From Rhyzopertha dominica (taxonomy: Eukaryota; Arthropoda; Insecta; Coleoptera; Bostrichidae): a stretch of 64,000 bases of DNA. Positions 12,205-20,545 of the stretch are shown here, piece by piece. Each line of letters begins with the position of its first letter. The stretch's first letter is position 1. The notes beneath the pieces are model-generated. The model searched no databases. It was not told where the DNA came from and saw only the letters and a list, made by a program, of their open reading frames with translations. The DNA lies in assembly GCA_025024175.1 (NCBI GenBank), contig QCXZ01000064.1, positions 54,953,325-55,017,324 of the forward strand. Reading direction: 5' to 3'. Position numbers and translations under genes: made by a program.

Positions 12205-12842
12205 TTATTCAGCCTGGTTCAATGACTCAAAAGTTGTAACTGAAACAAAAATTTATTCTTAAATTGGAAGAAAGATGATTAAGCGTAGTATACCTCTATT
12301 ACAATGAAGATGATTATTACCGTTGATCCATTCTTCCAAATAGCGTTGTCTTATGGCCGTATAATCCTCATAATCGAAGGGGGATACACAACGATCTTCA
12401 TCTAAAAGAAAAGAAGGTTAGCATATTAAGTAAATTGATTGAATAACTCACCGATAGGTGTCTTCGGATGAGATATATCGCTATCTATAATTGTATCATT
12501 GCTAGATGTGGCTAATGTAAAAAAAGTAAAAATGAAATTGTGTTGAAAAGATAATAGACTGAACGACTTACCAATAAATTCCGGATTTTCTATTTGAAGT
12601 TCGTCGTCTGTGAATGTATTCGCTCCGAAAAGAGCATCGCGGATACTCTCAGCAAAGTGGTTGAATATATCTAGCCTCACCCTTGCAATTCTGCATACAG
12701 GACAGTTTATCGGTTCTCCATAGTTTTCCCGTAATCTTAGTGCACATGTAAGACACATGTTATGTCCCAATGTGCAAAACACGATTCGTATAGGTGGTGA
12801 GAATGAACCCTTACACACCGGGCATTCCATGATACTCAGCAA
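12205..12842 (-). CDS. RING-finger protein, four-exon gene (putative ubiquitin E3)
   Basis: The N-terminus holds a complete C3HC4 RING finger: C7-x2-C10-x12-C23-x3-H27-x2-C30-x2-C33-x13-C47-x2-C50. Such domains bind E2 enzymes and two zinc ions. Spliced on the minus strand the gene reads: exon 1 12572-12842 (ATG 12842; a second ATG at 12830), exon 2 12452-12511, exon 3 12321-12401, exon 4 12205-12239, stop TAA. Each intron is GT-AG with a pyrimidine-rich acceptor and each junction keeps phase 1. The total is 447 nt, or 148 aa. The C-terminal part (EDRCVSPFDYEDYTAIRQRY and onward) is acidic and of unknown function. The gene lies just inside the left TIR. RING genes occur as accessory genes in large DNA viruses; a role against host defence by ubiquitylation is inference. 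It is not a core Polinton gene. Confidence 0.8.
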
Positions 12843-13553
12843 TGTATCGAATAACGCTAGGAGTTTTACGTAGCTACAAAATGAAAAAAAAAGCTTATAG
12901 CAAATTATCTGTATCTTTAAAACTACTGTTTACTTACATATTATAAAGGCGGTAAGCGTAACTCTCCAGGCTGCCAACAAAAGAGCCCATTATTCACATA
13001 CACACGTACTGACTCCAACGAGAAGGAAAAAACTGAAGAAGGGTAAGCTTCGAATTTGACTTATATAACTTCAGAATACCCCTATCGCACAAAGAAGGGA
13101 CAGCCTGCATTCCAATAAAAGATAACATCTGCCTAATTTATGGGCGCCTTTATTAAAAATACCTGTCACGCCGGCAACAAAAGAACACCTGCATCTAATT
13201 TATGGAAGACCCGTTGCAACACCTGCCCTTGACCACCCATTGAGAACCCTCATTAAATCACCTACAACAAAAGAACATCTGCCCCTTTGTTCCCTAATTT
13301 ATGGAAGATCACCCATCGTATACCTTCGTCAAGTTACATGTCACGGTTCTACCTGCCTTCAAGAAAAGATAACATCTACCTTTTTTTTTTGTCCCCTAAT
13401 TTATGGAAGACCCCGATTATTTTCTACCTGCCTTCAACAAAGCTACCCTCGCATGACAAGTCCAAACCTGCGTATTTATCTTTTTTAGCGTGATGGGATG
13501 GGAAACAAATAAAGTATTGAGATTATGATTTTTCTTTATTCATTTTTTTAATT
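12843..13553. repeat. Spacer with subterminal minisatellite, left side
   Basis: From about 13100 to 13450 there are degenerate repeats built from CAACAAAAGAACATCTGC, TTTGTTCCCTAATTTATGG and TTGCAACACCTGCCCTTGA. The same units appear in opposite orientation near the right end (about 29580-30060), so they form a second, inner inverted-repeat set. 12843-13100 is the upstream region of the RING gene. No coding gene is supported. Confidence 0.7.
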
Positions 13554-14150
13554 CTACAATATATTATATAAATTGTAGCGTGACAAAACATTATAAATAT
13601 ACCATACATTTTTTAATGCGCAATTTGTACATTTCTTATAACAATTGTGAAATAGACANGTTGGTGTGTTCGAAGATTGTGGTCGTGTACGTAAACTTTC
13701 AATATCAGGGCAGTATGCCTGGTAATCATCCAAGTCAACGGCTAGGGCAGCGATGTCGGTACCAATTTGATCAATGTAGGATTGTAGGATGGTTTTCTTC
13801 TCACTTCCTTTGCATAGTATATAGACATCTGTTGAATCTTCTCTCTTGTTCTTCTTGTTACTTGTAACGCAGGATGTAAGCATTTTATGTAACAAAAATG
13901 GCAGCATATTTAAATCGGCATATCCATCTGACCATCTTATACCGCCTAAATAGTTCCTCTCTAACCATCGATATTGAGTTTGCTCTCGCTTAGACAACTT
14001 CTTGAAAGGTTTAGGGGGTTTAAACAAACAATGCATATGCCGTCCACTCTGCAAACACACGGCTGCGAGTTCTTTGACTATAAAGTTACCGTCTCTTCCA
14101 CATTGAAATCCTTGAATATCTACTACTAAATATGATGGTTTTGAATACAT
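13554..14150 (-). CDS. Conserved Polinton protein, 198 aa, possible exonuclease-like fold
   Basis: Starts at ATG 14150 and runs to 13554; one ambiguous base falls at 13659. The N-terminus YLVVDIQGFQ followed by VKELAAVC resembles the D-x-E/IxELA opening of DnaQ/RNase-H-like exonucleases, with D in place of the first acid. The middle has RYRW-like and WLERNYLGGIRWSDG blocks. The C-terminus has a Cys/His cluster, CLFHNCYKKCTNCALKN, of the C-x2-H type. I recognise the sequence as one that recurs in arthropod Polintons but know of no proven function. It is co-oriented with the capsid genes and lies 94 bp beyond the MCP stop. The exonuclease idea is weak and needs a structural comparison; a zinc-binding virion or replication protein is equally possible. 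Confidence 0.65.
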   Translation of the reverse strand: MYSKPSYLVVDIQGFQCGRDGNFIVKELAAVCLQSGRHMHCLFKPPKPFKKLSKREQTQYRWLERNYLGGIRWSDGYADLNMLPFLLHKMLTSCVTSNKKNKREDSTDVYILCKGSEKKTILQSYIDQIGTDIAALAVDLDDYQAYCPDIESLRTRPQSSNTPXCLFHNCYKKCTNCALKNVWYIYNVLSRYNLYNIL

Positions 14151-14244
14151 CTCGCATACACACCTCCACTACAACTGACATAAATAAGGTGTATGTAGAA
14201 ACATATAATTTGAATTGAAATGTAGAGGGGGGGGGGGGAAATAT

Positions 14245-15478
14245 TTATATTGAAGTCAATCTGTTGACCATACCGTCTAGAGAATTATATGTTAGAAATG
14301 CATCGTGAAAAACAAGAGCAAATACCTTGGTGTTGGCTGGAAAGGCTTGTTCACGTGTTTCAAATTCAATCTTAATATCTACAGTTGAAGATTTTAAAGC
14401 ATCAGCTTGATGAGAGCAATCAATTATAAATATAGGATTTAAGAGAAATTCACCATAATCCATGAGCGAATCAGATGCCGGCCGGTTGTAATAGCTACTT
14501 TGGAATTGCTCATATGCGTAATAAGCTGGTGCATAGAGTTTCTTGTTAAAATTTAAATTCCATCGCTCATATGGATATACATTAGAGTTTAAAAAGAGAC
14601 GAATATCGCTAACGTTGGCATGTAAAAACTTGGTAGCATCTGCCTGACGGTTATCATAATTATTGGCATTCTGGAAGGCTATAACTACATAACGGGGTTT
14701 TTCCAGATCGGTGCTGGTTTTCAAAGACCATACATCGGAGGAGGTTTGATGTAACGCAGGCAGTTCATACAGATCCCACATTCGATAAGGCACCTTTACA
14801 ATGGCATTTTTCTTCATGCGTGATAAAAGTTTTAGTTTATAGCGATCCTCCGGTATCACATGCCGAATCTTCCATTCAATCTTGTTTATTTTAACTTCAG
14901 CATCGGCTTCTCCAAAGTAACTGTTTTTGAAACTGCGGGCAATGATGAGGATGAGCTCATGTTTAACGTTCACAATGCCTTTGTTATAGTCCTCAGCGAA
15001 ACCCATCAAATAGCTAAGAGGTAATTTACCGCTGAACGTATGACTGGTCTCATCAAGCAAAACATTGATTGTCAGCCTTCAAACCCCAACCGTTTGTAAT
15101 AAGAGCTTGAGCATATGATTTGTCAAATGACACCATTGTTTTTAGAGTTGTCGTAATACCTGGTTTTTCGTACTAGAGCAACTTGCTCGCCGCCTAGCTC
15201 ATAGCGAATCTCGTCGAATAGAAATGCAAAGGCGTTATTTGTAAGATAGCAAATTCTGTTGGCTTCGTTTGGTGTAAACGTGCCCTCAATGTACAAGTAA
15301 CTATTGGAAATGTCAAGTATCAGATCTTGAAAGTTGACAGCAATTCGCACCTCATCGGAATTGTTAAACTGGGGTGATCCATAAGGCTTGTATGTATGTT
15401 CATGTAGGCTAACGAGTTGAATCATCGAAAAACTGGCTCCTCAAATACTTCTAGTTTCTCACTGTTGGTAAATGTCAT
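14245..15478 (-). CDS. Major capsid protein (double jelly-roll), frameshifted copy
   Basis: This is the Polinton hexon-like major capsid protein, which would form the trimeric capsomers of an icosahedral virion. ATG is at 15478 and the stop at 14245, about 410 aa. Recognisable parts include HEHTYKPYGSPQF near the start, FLFDEIRYELGGEQV in the first jelly roll, and late blocks YYNRPASDS and FALVFHDAFLTYNSLDG. The assembled copy has 1-2-nt indels near 15418-15432, 15165-15175 and 15060, each in or near short homopolymers, so three open segments are seen. The other copy (18112-18675) reads straight through the first of these sites, which argues for sequence error rather than decay. The start ATG overlaps the stop of the upstream 86-aa ORF as ATGA. 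Confidence 0.9.
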
Positions 15479-15735
15479 GGCTGTCGAGGTCGCAGTCCTA
15501 TGGATTTTAGAAATTCAATATCTCGCTTTGAAATTATATGTGGTAGTTTTTGATCGTTGCTGTTGTATGGTTGCTGCTGCTGCTGCTGCTGCGATGATTG
15601 TTGTAACCGCTGCGCGTTCAGTACAATACTGGGAGCATTGATCATAGATCGTCTTCTTTTATTGTTTGGTTTTTTAGATTTTCTACTATTTATAACCGTT
15701 ACAGCATTATTATTATTTTTATAAACAAACCCCAT
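15475..15735 (-). CDS. Conserved small Q-rich basic protein, 86 aa (copy 1)
   Basis: ATG 15735 to TGA 15475. The N-terminal half is very basic (SRKSKKPNNKRRRS, a likely nuclear-localisation or nucleic-acid-binding stretch). The middle has a polyglutamine run encoded by CAG/CAA repeats, and the C-terminus HIISKRDIEFLKSIGLRPR looks folded. Its ATG overlaps the penton stop (TAATG) and its stop overlaps the MCP start (ATGA), so it sits locked between the two capsid genes. A small virion or capsid-assembly protein is plausible from position alone. The identical second copy lies at 18672-18932. Confidence 0.75.
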   Translation of the reverse strand: MGFVYKNNNNAVTVINSRKSKKPNNKRRRSMINAPSIVLNAQRLQQSSQQQQQQQPYNSNDQKLPHIISKRDIEFLKSIGLRPRQP

Positions 15736-16528
15736 TATANCTGTTTCAATTCAACCTTTACAATAACTTTTTCTCCACGGAAATTAATTAACTCTCCGTT
15801 ATCATCCAAGATGCGTATTGTAATGTTATCGATAAACTGACGACCGCTTGGGTGAACTGGCATATATATAATGTTAGTTGGTTCCTTGGTAAGTTTGTAT
15901 CCAGCTTCAACGTCTATATCAAACTCGAAGAGTGTATGCTGTTCAGCTTCATTCAAATATGCCCCGGTTACTATATTACAGTCAATGCGAATAAGCCTAA
16001 CGTTTGTAATATTAACCGGCGAATTAGATTCATGTTTTACATTAGCCACTAATGGCTTCTTTATTTCAAACCCTAATAGAGGACCCACTGAATGGCGAAG
16101 TCCAAAATCAATGTCAAATGATGATGACATAACTTCACATTTAAGTGTATTATTGTTAGCTTGTAAATTAAACAACTGATCATTGTTATCATCAATAACT
16201 TTCGCTAGACCTCTTTTAATAGCCATATTTATTTCATTGATTTCGTAAGCCCCCGGAGGAATCTTTACCCACATAGCGGGATATCACCGCATTCTGAGCT
16301 TTTTGTATTTTTGCTAACAAATCCTACCCTGTTGTTTCTTTCATCAATGTTGAAAATAGAGTTATAGGAGTAAAATCCAAGTAACCCCACACCATAAGAT
16401 TTAGATTTTTCCAATTCAATAGGTGGATAAAAATTTGCGCTTAAAACACTTGTATCGCTGATAAGCGTAAAAGTTCGCGACATACTTCCGTTTTGAACGA
16501 TGGGTATTAAAGAACTGACTACTATCAT
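15735..16528 (-). CDS. Penton / minor capsid protein (single jelly-roll), copy 1, frameshifted
   Basis: Starts at ATG 16528, stop at 15735, about 263 aa. The N-terminal part contains YGVGLLGFYSYNSIFNID. The next part has KIPPGAYEINEINMAI and later GLRHSVGPLLGFE. This is the conserved layout of the Polinton minor capsid protein, which should occupy the fivefold vertices. The frame breaks near 16320-16335 and 16270, at runs of T/C that differ by one base from the second copy. The gene lies directly upstream of the 86-aa protein and MCP in the same direction, the usual capsid-module neighbourhood. One ambiguous base lies at 15740. Confidence 0.85.
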
Positions 16529-16547
16529 TTCATACTAAAACCTTTTA

Positions 16548-16952
16548 TTACTGTTGATTACAACAACTACTTAATATTTTATAACATTTGGAATTATCAT
16601 TATCATCGTCGTCATTGCTTCCATCCTGGTTCGACTTTCCAACGTCGATAGTCACATCTGACATGTTACAATAGCAACAGAATAATCTCTTCGGTGGCGG
16701 ACCATCAAACTCATCCTCATTATTATTATTGCCAAAGTGTTCCGTGCAATATGAATACTGGAATATATCCTCATCTTTTTGCAGATGTTCTGGTAGTTTA
16801 TGCCATACTTGAGCGATTTGATCTGCAGCACATGCAAGAATCACCTCCTTGGGTAAATTTTCCAATTCTTCAGCACTCATCCTATCTAATCTTCTGCGGA
16901 TGGAGTATACTCTAAGAGCGTGGCTCATTCTCTTAATGGATTCCCTGTCCAT
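16548..16952 (-). CDS. 134-aa acidic cysteine-containing Polinton protein (copy 1)
   Basis: ATG 16952, stop 16548. An N-terminal helical part (RVYSIRRRLDRMSAEELENL) is followed by CAADQIAQVWHKLPEHL. A cysteine motif CCYCNMSD follows, then a strongly acidic stretch of D/N residues, and it ends CYKILSSCCNQQ. I do not recognise a known domain. The start overlaps the 3' end of the protease gene by a few codons, and the penton ATG follows after 19 nt. The acidic tail and Cys pairs could suit a protein-protein adaptor or a zinc-binding factor; this is speculation. The second copy (19747-20151) is frameshifted. Confidence 0.6.
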   Translation of the reverse strand: MDRESIKRMSHALRVYSIRRRLDRMSAEELENLPKEVILACAADQIAQVWHKLPEHLQKDEDIFQYSYCTEHFGNNNNEDEFDGPPPKRLFCCYCNMSDVTIDVGKSNQDGSNDDDDNDNSKCYKILSSCCNQQ

Positions 16953-17350
16953 CGCGTAAGTGAAACAAAGACGATGATAGAAACGCTAAACACAAGTGAC
17001 CACACCACACTGTATCAAAGTCTTGCTGCTGTTCGTAATTATATAAAATTCTAACTGGAGGGGGATGTCTGCCGCTGTAGGTATGCTATCAATTCTGGTG
17101 GGGGTTCCAAGTCTCCAAAGCTATCGTAGTAATTCACTATAGAACCTTTCTTCTGTACGGGCACACCAATGAGAACGGGCGCATGTAAAATCATCCAGAT
17201 TTATAATAAAGGATTCATTTTTGTAGGGTCCTTTCGGGGTAATGCTTCACGCATAAAACACGCCCTCTGAAATGCGGTATGTGTAAAACGTTTTTTAGCA
17301 AAATATTCGATGTCATAATTTGTGAGCGCTCTTCGAGGCAGCGAAATTAG
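16933..17350 (-). CDS. Adenain-type cysteine protease, copy 1, heavily frameshifted
   Basis: Second representation of the protease described at 20123-20545. Recognisable fragments are LTNYDIEYFAKK, KKGSIVNYYDSFG and the PPPELIAYLQ-like segment, but several extra bases (for example in runs of A, C and G at 17055-17065, 17155-17250 and 17270-17285) break the frame. The slippery A_AAA_AAC site is present unchanged at 17350-17356. One additional T about 12 bases upstream of it fuses the PLA2 and protease frames in this copy. Because the inserted base destroys the GLYL repeat of the PLA2 C-terminus, I regard it as the erroneous version. Confidence 0.65.
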
Positions 17351-18011
17351 TTTTTTGACAGATATAAACCCATAGCCTTTTCGATATGCCTTCAAATGTA
17401 ATCCATTGCCGCTAACAGGTATAGAATTAGATTCCATCGCCTGCATTATGACGTCTCGTTTCCTCCAGCTGTGATCGTGCTATTTTAGCATCATGTACAG
17501 CTTTAGCTATGCCAGAAACTGATCCGGCTAGAGATCCTAGTGCAGAGAGACCGGCGAATATCGGTATGAGAGGCAATATACCGCCAGTTTTTCGGGACAG
17601 GTATAACTCGTGGAATTCGAACATTTTGCCTCCCGCCCTAAAGCCTTCAATGCCCGATGCGCTGTTCGCAAAGCAATCCTTACTGCTTGTTGCACGTCTC
17701 CACCATTAGATTTATTTTTTAGAGCATTACGTATCTTTTTTTATAAAGTCAGACTGAAAAGATAGTTTACCTCCAGTCTTTCTAATTAATTTAGTTCTCT
17801 TCTTCTTCGGAAAGGAACTGTTTGTTGCCACATCCCAAACCTAATCGTCGTTTCAACTTCATTACGTTGGTGACTAAATAAGATGCAGCTTTCTCCTTAA
17901 ATCCAGCGTCTTTTGAAACAACTCTTTCCCAAGCCCTGTGTTCGAGAATACGATCGGCTTCGTGACGTTTCGATAAATCGCTATTATCCCTATATGCAAT
18001 GTCGTGTGCTT
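17351..18011 (-). CDS. PLA2-domain virion protein, copy 1, truncated at N gap
   Basis: Corresponds to residues from about 58 to the end of the protein at 20542-21378. The N-terminal calcium loop is lost in the N gap. Frame breaks occur near 17455, 17590, 17640, 17745 and 17820, each in a homopolymer that is one base different from the other copy. Confidence 0.7.
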
Positions 18012-18111
18012 NNNNNNNNNNNNNNNNNNNNNNNNNNNNNNNNNNNNNNNNNNNNNNNNNNNNNNNNNNNNNNNNNNNNNNNNNNNNNNNNNNNNNNNNN
18101 NNNNNNNNNNN
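18012..18111. other. Assembly gap, 100 N
   Basis: Exactly 100 N, the conventional size for a gap of unknown length, flanked by the two copies of a 3.1-kb segment. Confidence 0.99.
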
Positions 18112-18675
18112 ACTTCTCCAAAGTAACTGTTTTGAAACTGCGCAATGATGAGGATGAGCTCATGTTAACGTTCACAATGCCCTTTGTTATATCCTCAGCG
18201 AAACCCATCAAATAGCTAAGAGGTAATTTACCGCTGAAGTATGACTGGTCTCATCAAGCAAACATTGATTGTCAGCCTTCAAACCCCAACCGTTTGTAAT
18301 AAGAGCTTGAGCATATGATTTGTCAAATGACACCATTGTTTTTAGAGTTGTCGTAATACCTGGTTTTCTACTAGAGCAAACTTGCTCGCCGCCTAGCTCA
18401 TAGCGAATCTCGTCGAATAGAAATGCAAAGGCGTTATTTGTAAGATAGCAAATTCTGTTGGCTTCGTTTGGTGTAAACGTGCCCTCAATGTACAAGTAAC
18501 TATTGGAAATGTCAAGTATCAGATCTTGAAAGTTGACAGCAATTCGCACCTCATCGGAATTGTTAAACTGGGGTGATCCATAAGGCTTGTATGTATGTTC
18601 ATGTAGGCTAACGAGTGAATCATCGAAAACTGGCTCCTCAAATACTTCTAGTTTCTCACTGTTGGTAAATGTCAT
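18112..18675 (-). CDS. Major capsid protein, copy 2, C-terminally truncated by gap
   Basis: ATG 18675; reads the N-terminal jelly-roll region in one frame through EVFEEPVFDDSLVSLHEH and FLFDEIRYELGGEQV, where the first copy is shifted. It then continues to the N gap with further small indels. It is the better sequence for the first 100 residues. It belongs to the same gene as 14245-15478 if the duplication is artefactual. Confidence 0.85.
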
Positions 18676-18932
18676 GGCTGTCGAGGTCGCAGTCCTATGG
18701 ATTTTAGAAATTCAATATCTCGCTTTGAAATTATATGTGGTAGTTTTTGATCGTTGCTGTTGTATGGTTGCTGCTGCTGCTGCTGCTGCGATGATTGTTG
18801 TAACCGCTGCGCGTTCAGTACAATACTGGGAGCATTGATCATAGATCGTCTTCTTTTATTGTTTGGTTTTTTAGATTTTCTACTATTTATAACCGTTACA
18901 GCATTATTATTATTTTTATAAACAAACCCCAT
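18672..18932 (-). CDS. Conserved small Q-rich basic protein, 86 aa (copy 2)
   Basis: Identical in protein sequence to 15475-15735, with the same TAATG overlap with the penton stop and ATGA overlap with the MCP start. Exact identity between copies fits an assembly duplicate. Confidence 0.75.
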   Translation of the reverse strand: MGFVYKNNNNAVTVINSRKSKKPNNKRRRSMINAPSIVLNAQRLQQSSQQQQQQQPYNSNDQKLPHIISKRDIEFLKSIGLRPRQP

Positions 18933-19727
18933 TATAACTGTTTCAATTCAACCTTTACAATAACTTTTTCTCCACGGAAATTAATTAACTCTCCGTTATC
19001 ATCCAAGATGCGTTATTGTAATGTTTATCGATAAACTGACGACCGCTTGGGTGAACCTGGCAATATATATAATGTTTAGTTGGTTCCTTGGTAAGTTTGT
19101 ATCCAGCTTCAACGTCTATATCAAAATCGAAGAGTGTATGCTGTTCAGCTTCATTCAAATATGCCCCGGTTACTATATTACAGTCAATGCGAATAAGCCT
19201 AACGTTTGTAATATTAACCGGCGAATTAGATTCATGTTTTACATTAGCCACTAATGGCTTCTTTATTTCAAACCCTAATAGAGGACCCACTGAATGGCGA
19301 AGTCCAAAATCAATGTCAAATGATGATGACATAACTTCACATTTAAGTGTATTATAGTTAGCTTGTAAATTAAACAACTGATCATTGTTATCGTCAATAA
19401 CTTTCGCTAGACCTCTTTTAATAGCCATATTTATTTCATTGATTTCGTAAGCCCCCGGAGGAATCTTTACCACATAGCGGGATATCACCGCATTCTGAGC
19501 TTTTGTATTTTTGCTAACAAATCCTACCGTTGTTTCTTTCATCAATGTTGAAAATAGAGTTATAGGAGTAAAATCCAAGTAACCCCACACCATAAGATTT
19601 AGATTTTTCCAATTCAATAGGTGGATAAAAATTTGCGCTTAAAACACTTGTATCGCTGATAAGCGTAAAAGATCGCGACATACTTCCGTTTTGAAACGAT
19701 GGGTATTAAAGAACTGACTACTATCAT
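18932..19727 (-). CDS. Penton / minor capsid protein, copy 2, frameshifted
   Basis: ATG 19727. Reads as the first copy, with the frame intact across the SKNTKAQNAVISRYVVKIPPG region where copy 1 is broken. It is disturbed near 19015-19080 (extra T and C in PSGRQFIDK and upstream) and at the run of A near 19695. Together the two copies cover the whole protein, and no site is broken in the same way in both. Confidence 0.8.
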
Positions 19728-19746
19728 TTCATACTAAAACCTTTTA

Positions 19747-20151
19747 TTACTGTTGATTACAACAACTACTTAATATTTTATAACATTTGGAATTATCATT
19801 ATCATCGTCGTCATTGCTTCCATCCTGGTTCGACTTTCCAACGTCGATAGTCACATCTGACATGTTACAATAGCAACAGAATAATCTCTTCGGTGGCGGA
19901 CCATCAAACTCATCCTCATTATTATTATTGCCAAAGTGTTCCGTGCAATATGAATACTGGAATATATCCTCATCTTTTTGCAGATGTTCTGGTATTTATG
20001 CCATACTTGAGCGATTTGATCTGCAGCACATGCAAGAATCACCTCCTTGGGTAAATTTTCCAATTCTTCAGCACTCATCCTATCTAATCTTCTGCGGGTG
20101 GAGTATACTCTAAGAGCGTGGCTCATTCTCTTAATGGATTCCCCTGTCCAT
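19747..20151 (-). CDS. 134-aa acidic protein, copy 2, frameshifted
   Basis: Same gene as 16548-16952. One extra C in the run near 20141-20144 breaks the frame directly after the ATG, and one missing base near 19993 breaks it in the middle. It overlaps the 3' end of the protease. Confidence 0.5.
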
Positions 20152-20545
20152 CGCGTAAGTGAAACAAAGACGATGATAGAAACGCTAAACACAAGTGACC
20201 ACACCACACTGTATCAAAGTCTTGCTGCTGTTCGTAATTATATAAAATTCTAACTGGAGGGGATGTCTGCCGCTGTAGGTATGCTATCAATTCTGGTGGG
20301 GGTTCCAAGTCTCCAAAGCTATCGTAGTAATTCACTATAGAACCTTTCTTCTGTACGGCACACCAATGAGAACCGGGCGCATGTAAATCATCCAGATTTA
20401 TAATAAAGGATTCATTTTTGTAGGGTCCTTTCGGGGGTAATGCTTCACGCATAAACACGCCTCTGAAATGCGGTATGTGTAAAACGTTTTTAGCAAAATA
20501 TTCAATGTCATAATTTGTGAGCGCTCTTCGAGGCAGCGAAATTAG
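20123..20545 (-). CDS. Adenain-type cysteine protease, probably expressed by -1 frameshift from PLA2 ORF
   Basis: C5/Ulp1-fold protease that in adenoviruses and Polintons processes virion precursors. The conserved FRGVFMREALPP opening is followed by the catalytic set: His in APGSHWCAV, the acidic residue in NYYDSFG, Gln seven residues before the Cys in QQDFDTVWCGH, and that Cys. Reading in the -1 frame from C20545 the ORF is open for 140 codons to the TGA at 20123 without any indel. No ATG occurs before FMREALPP, which already lies inside the conserved region. The frame begins precisely at the slippery A_AAA_AAC (20545-20551) that ends the PLA2 ORF. A PLA2-protease fusion of about 418 aa by programmed frameshifting is the simplest reading. 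CTG or another non-AUG start is the alternative. Confidence 0.85.
   Translation of the reverse strand, partial: LISLPRRALTNYDIEYFAKNVLHIPHFRGVFMREALPPKGPYKNESFIINLDDLHAPGSHWCAVQKKGSIVNYYDSFGDLEPPPELIAYLQRQTSPPVRILYNYEQQQDFDTVWCGHLCLAFLSSSLFHLRDGQGNPLRE

Larger units (their letters stand above)
14907..18011. repeat. Direct duplication, left copy (likely unmerged contig overlap)
   Basis: About 3.1 kb, nearly identical to 18112-21200 apart from scattered indels, mostly at homopolymers. It ends exactly at the N gap, and the other copy begins exactly after it. That geometry is expected when two contigs overlap but were not merged. It contains the MCP N-terminal part, 86-aa protein, penton, 134-aa protein, protease and most of the PLA2 gene. 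Confidence 0.9.

Noticed and set aside
15417..15641. Plus-strand 74-aa ORF with alanine run
   Set aside because: Antisense shadow of the CAG repeat in the 86-aa protein and of the MCP start.
17201..17446. In-frame PLA2-protease fusion without frameshifting, as read in the left copy
   Set aside because: It depends on one extra T that destroys the GYGLYL repeat of the PLA2 C-terminus, and this copy has many other indels.
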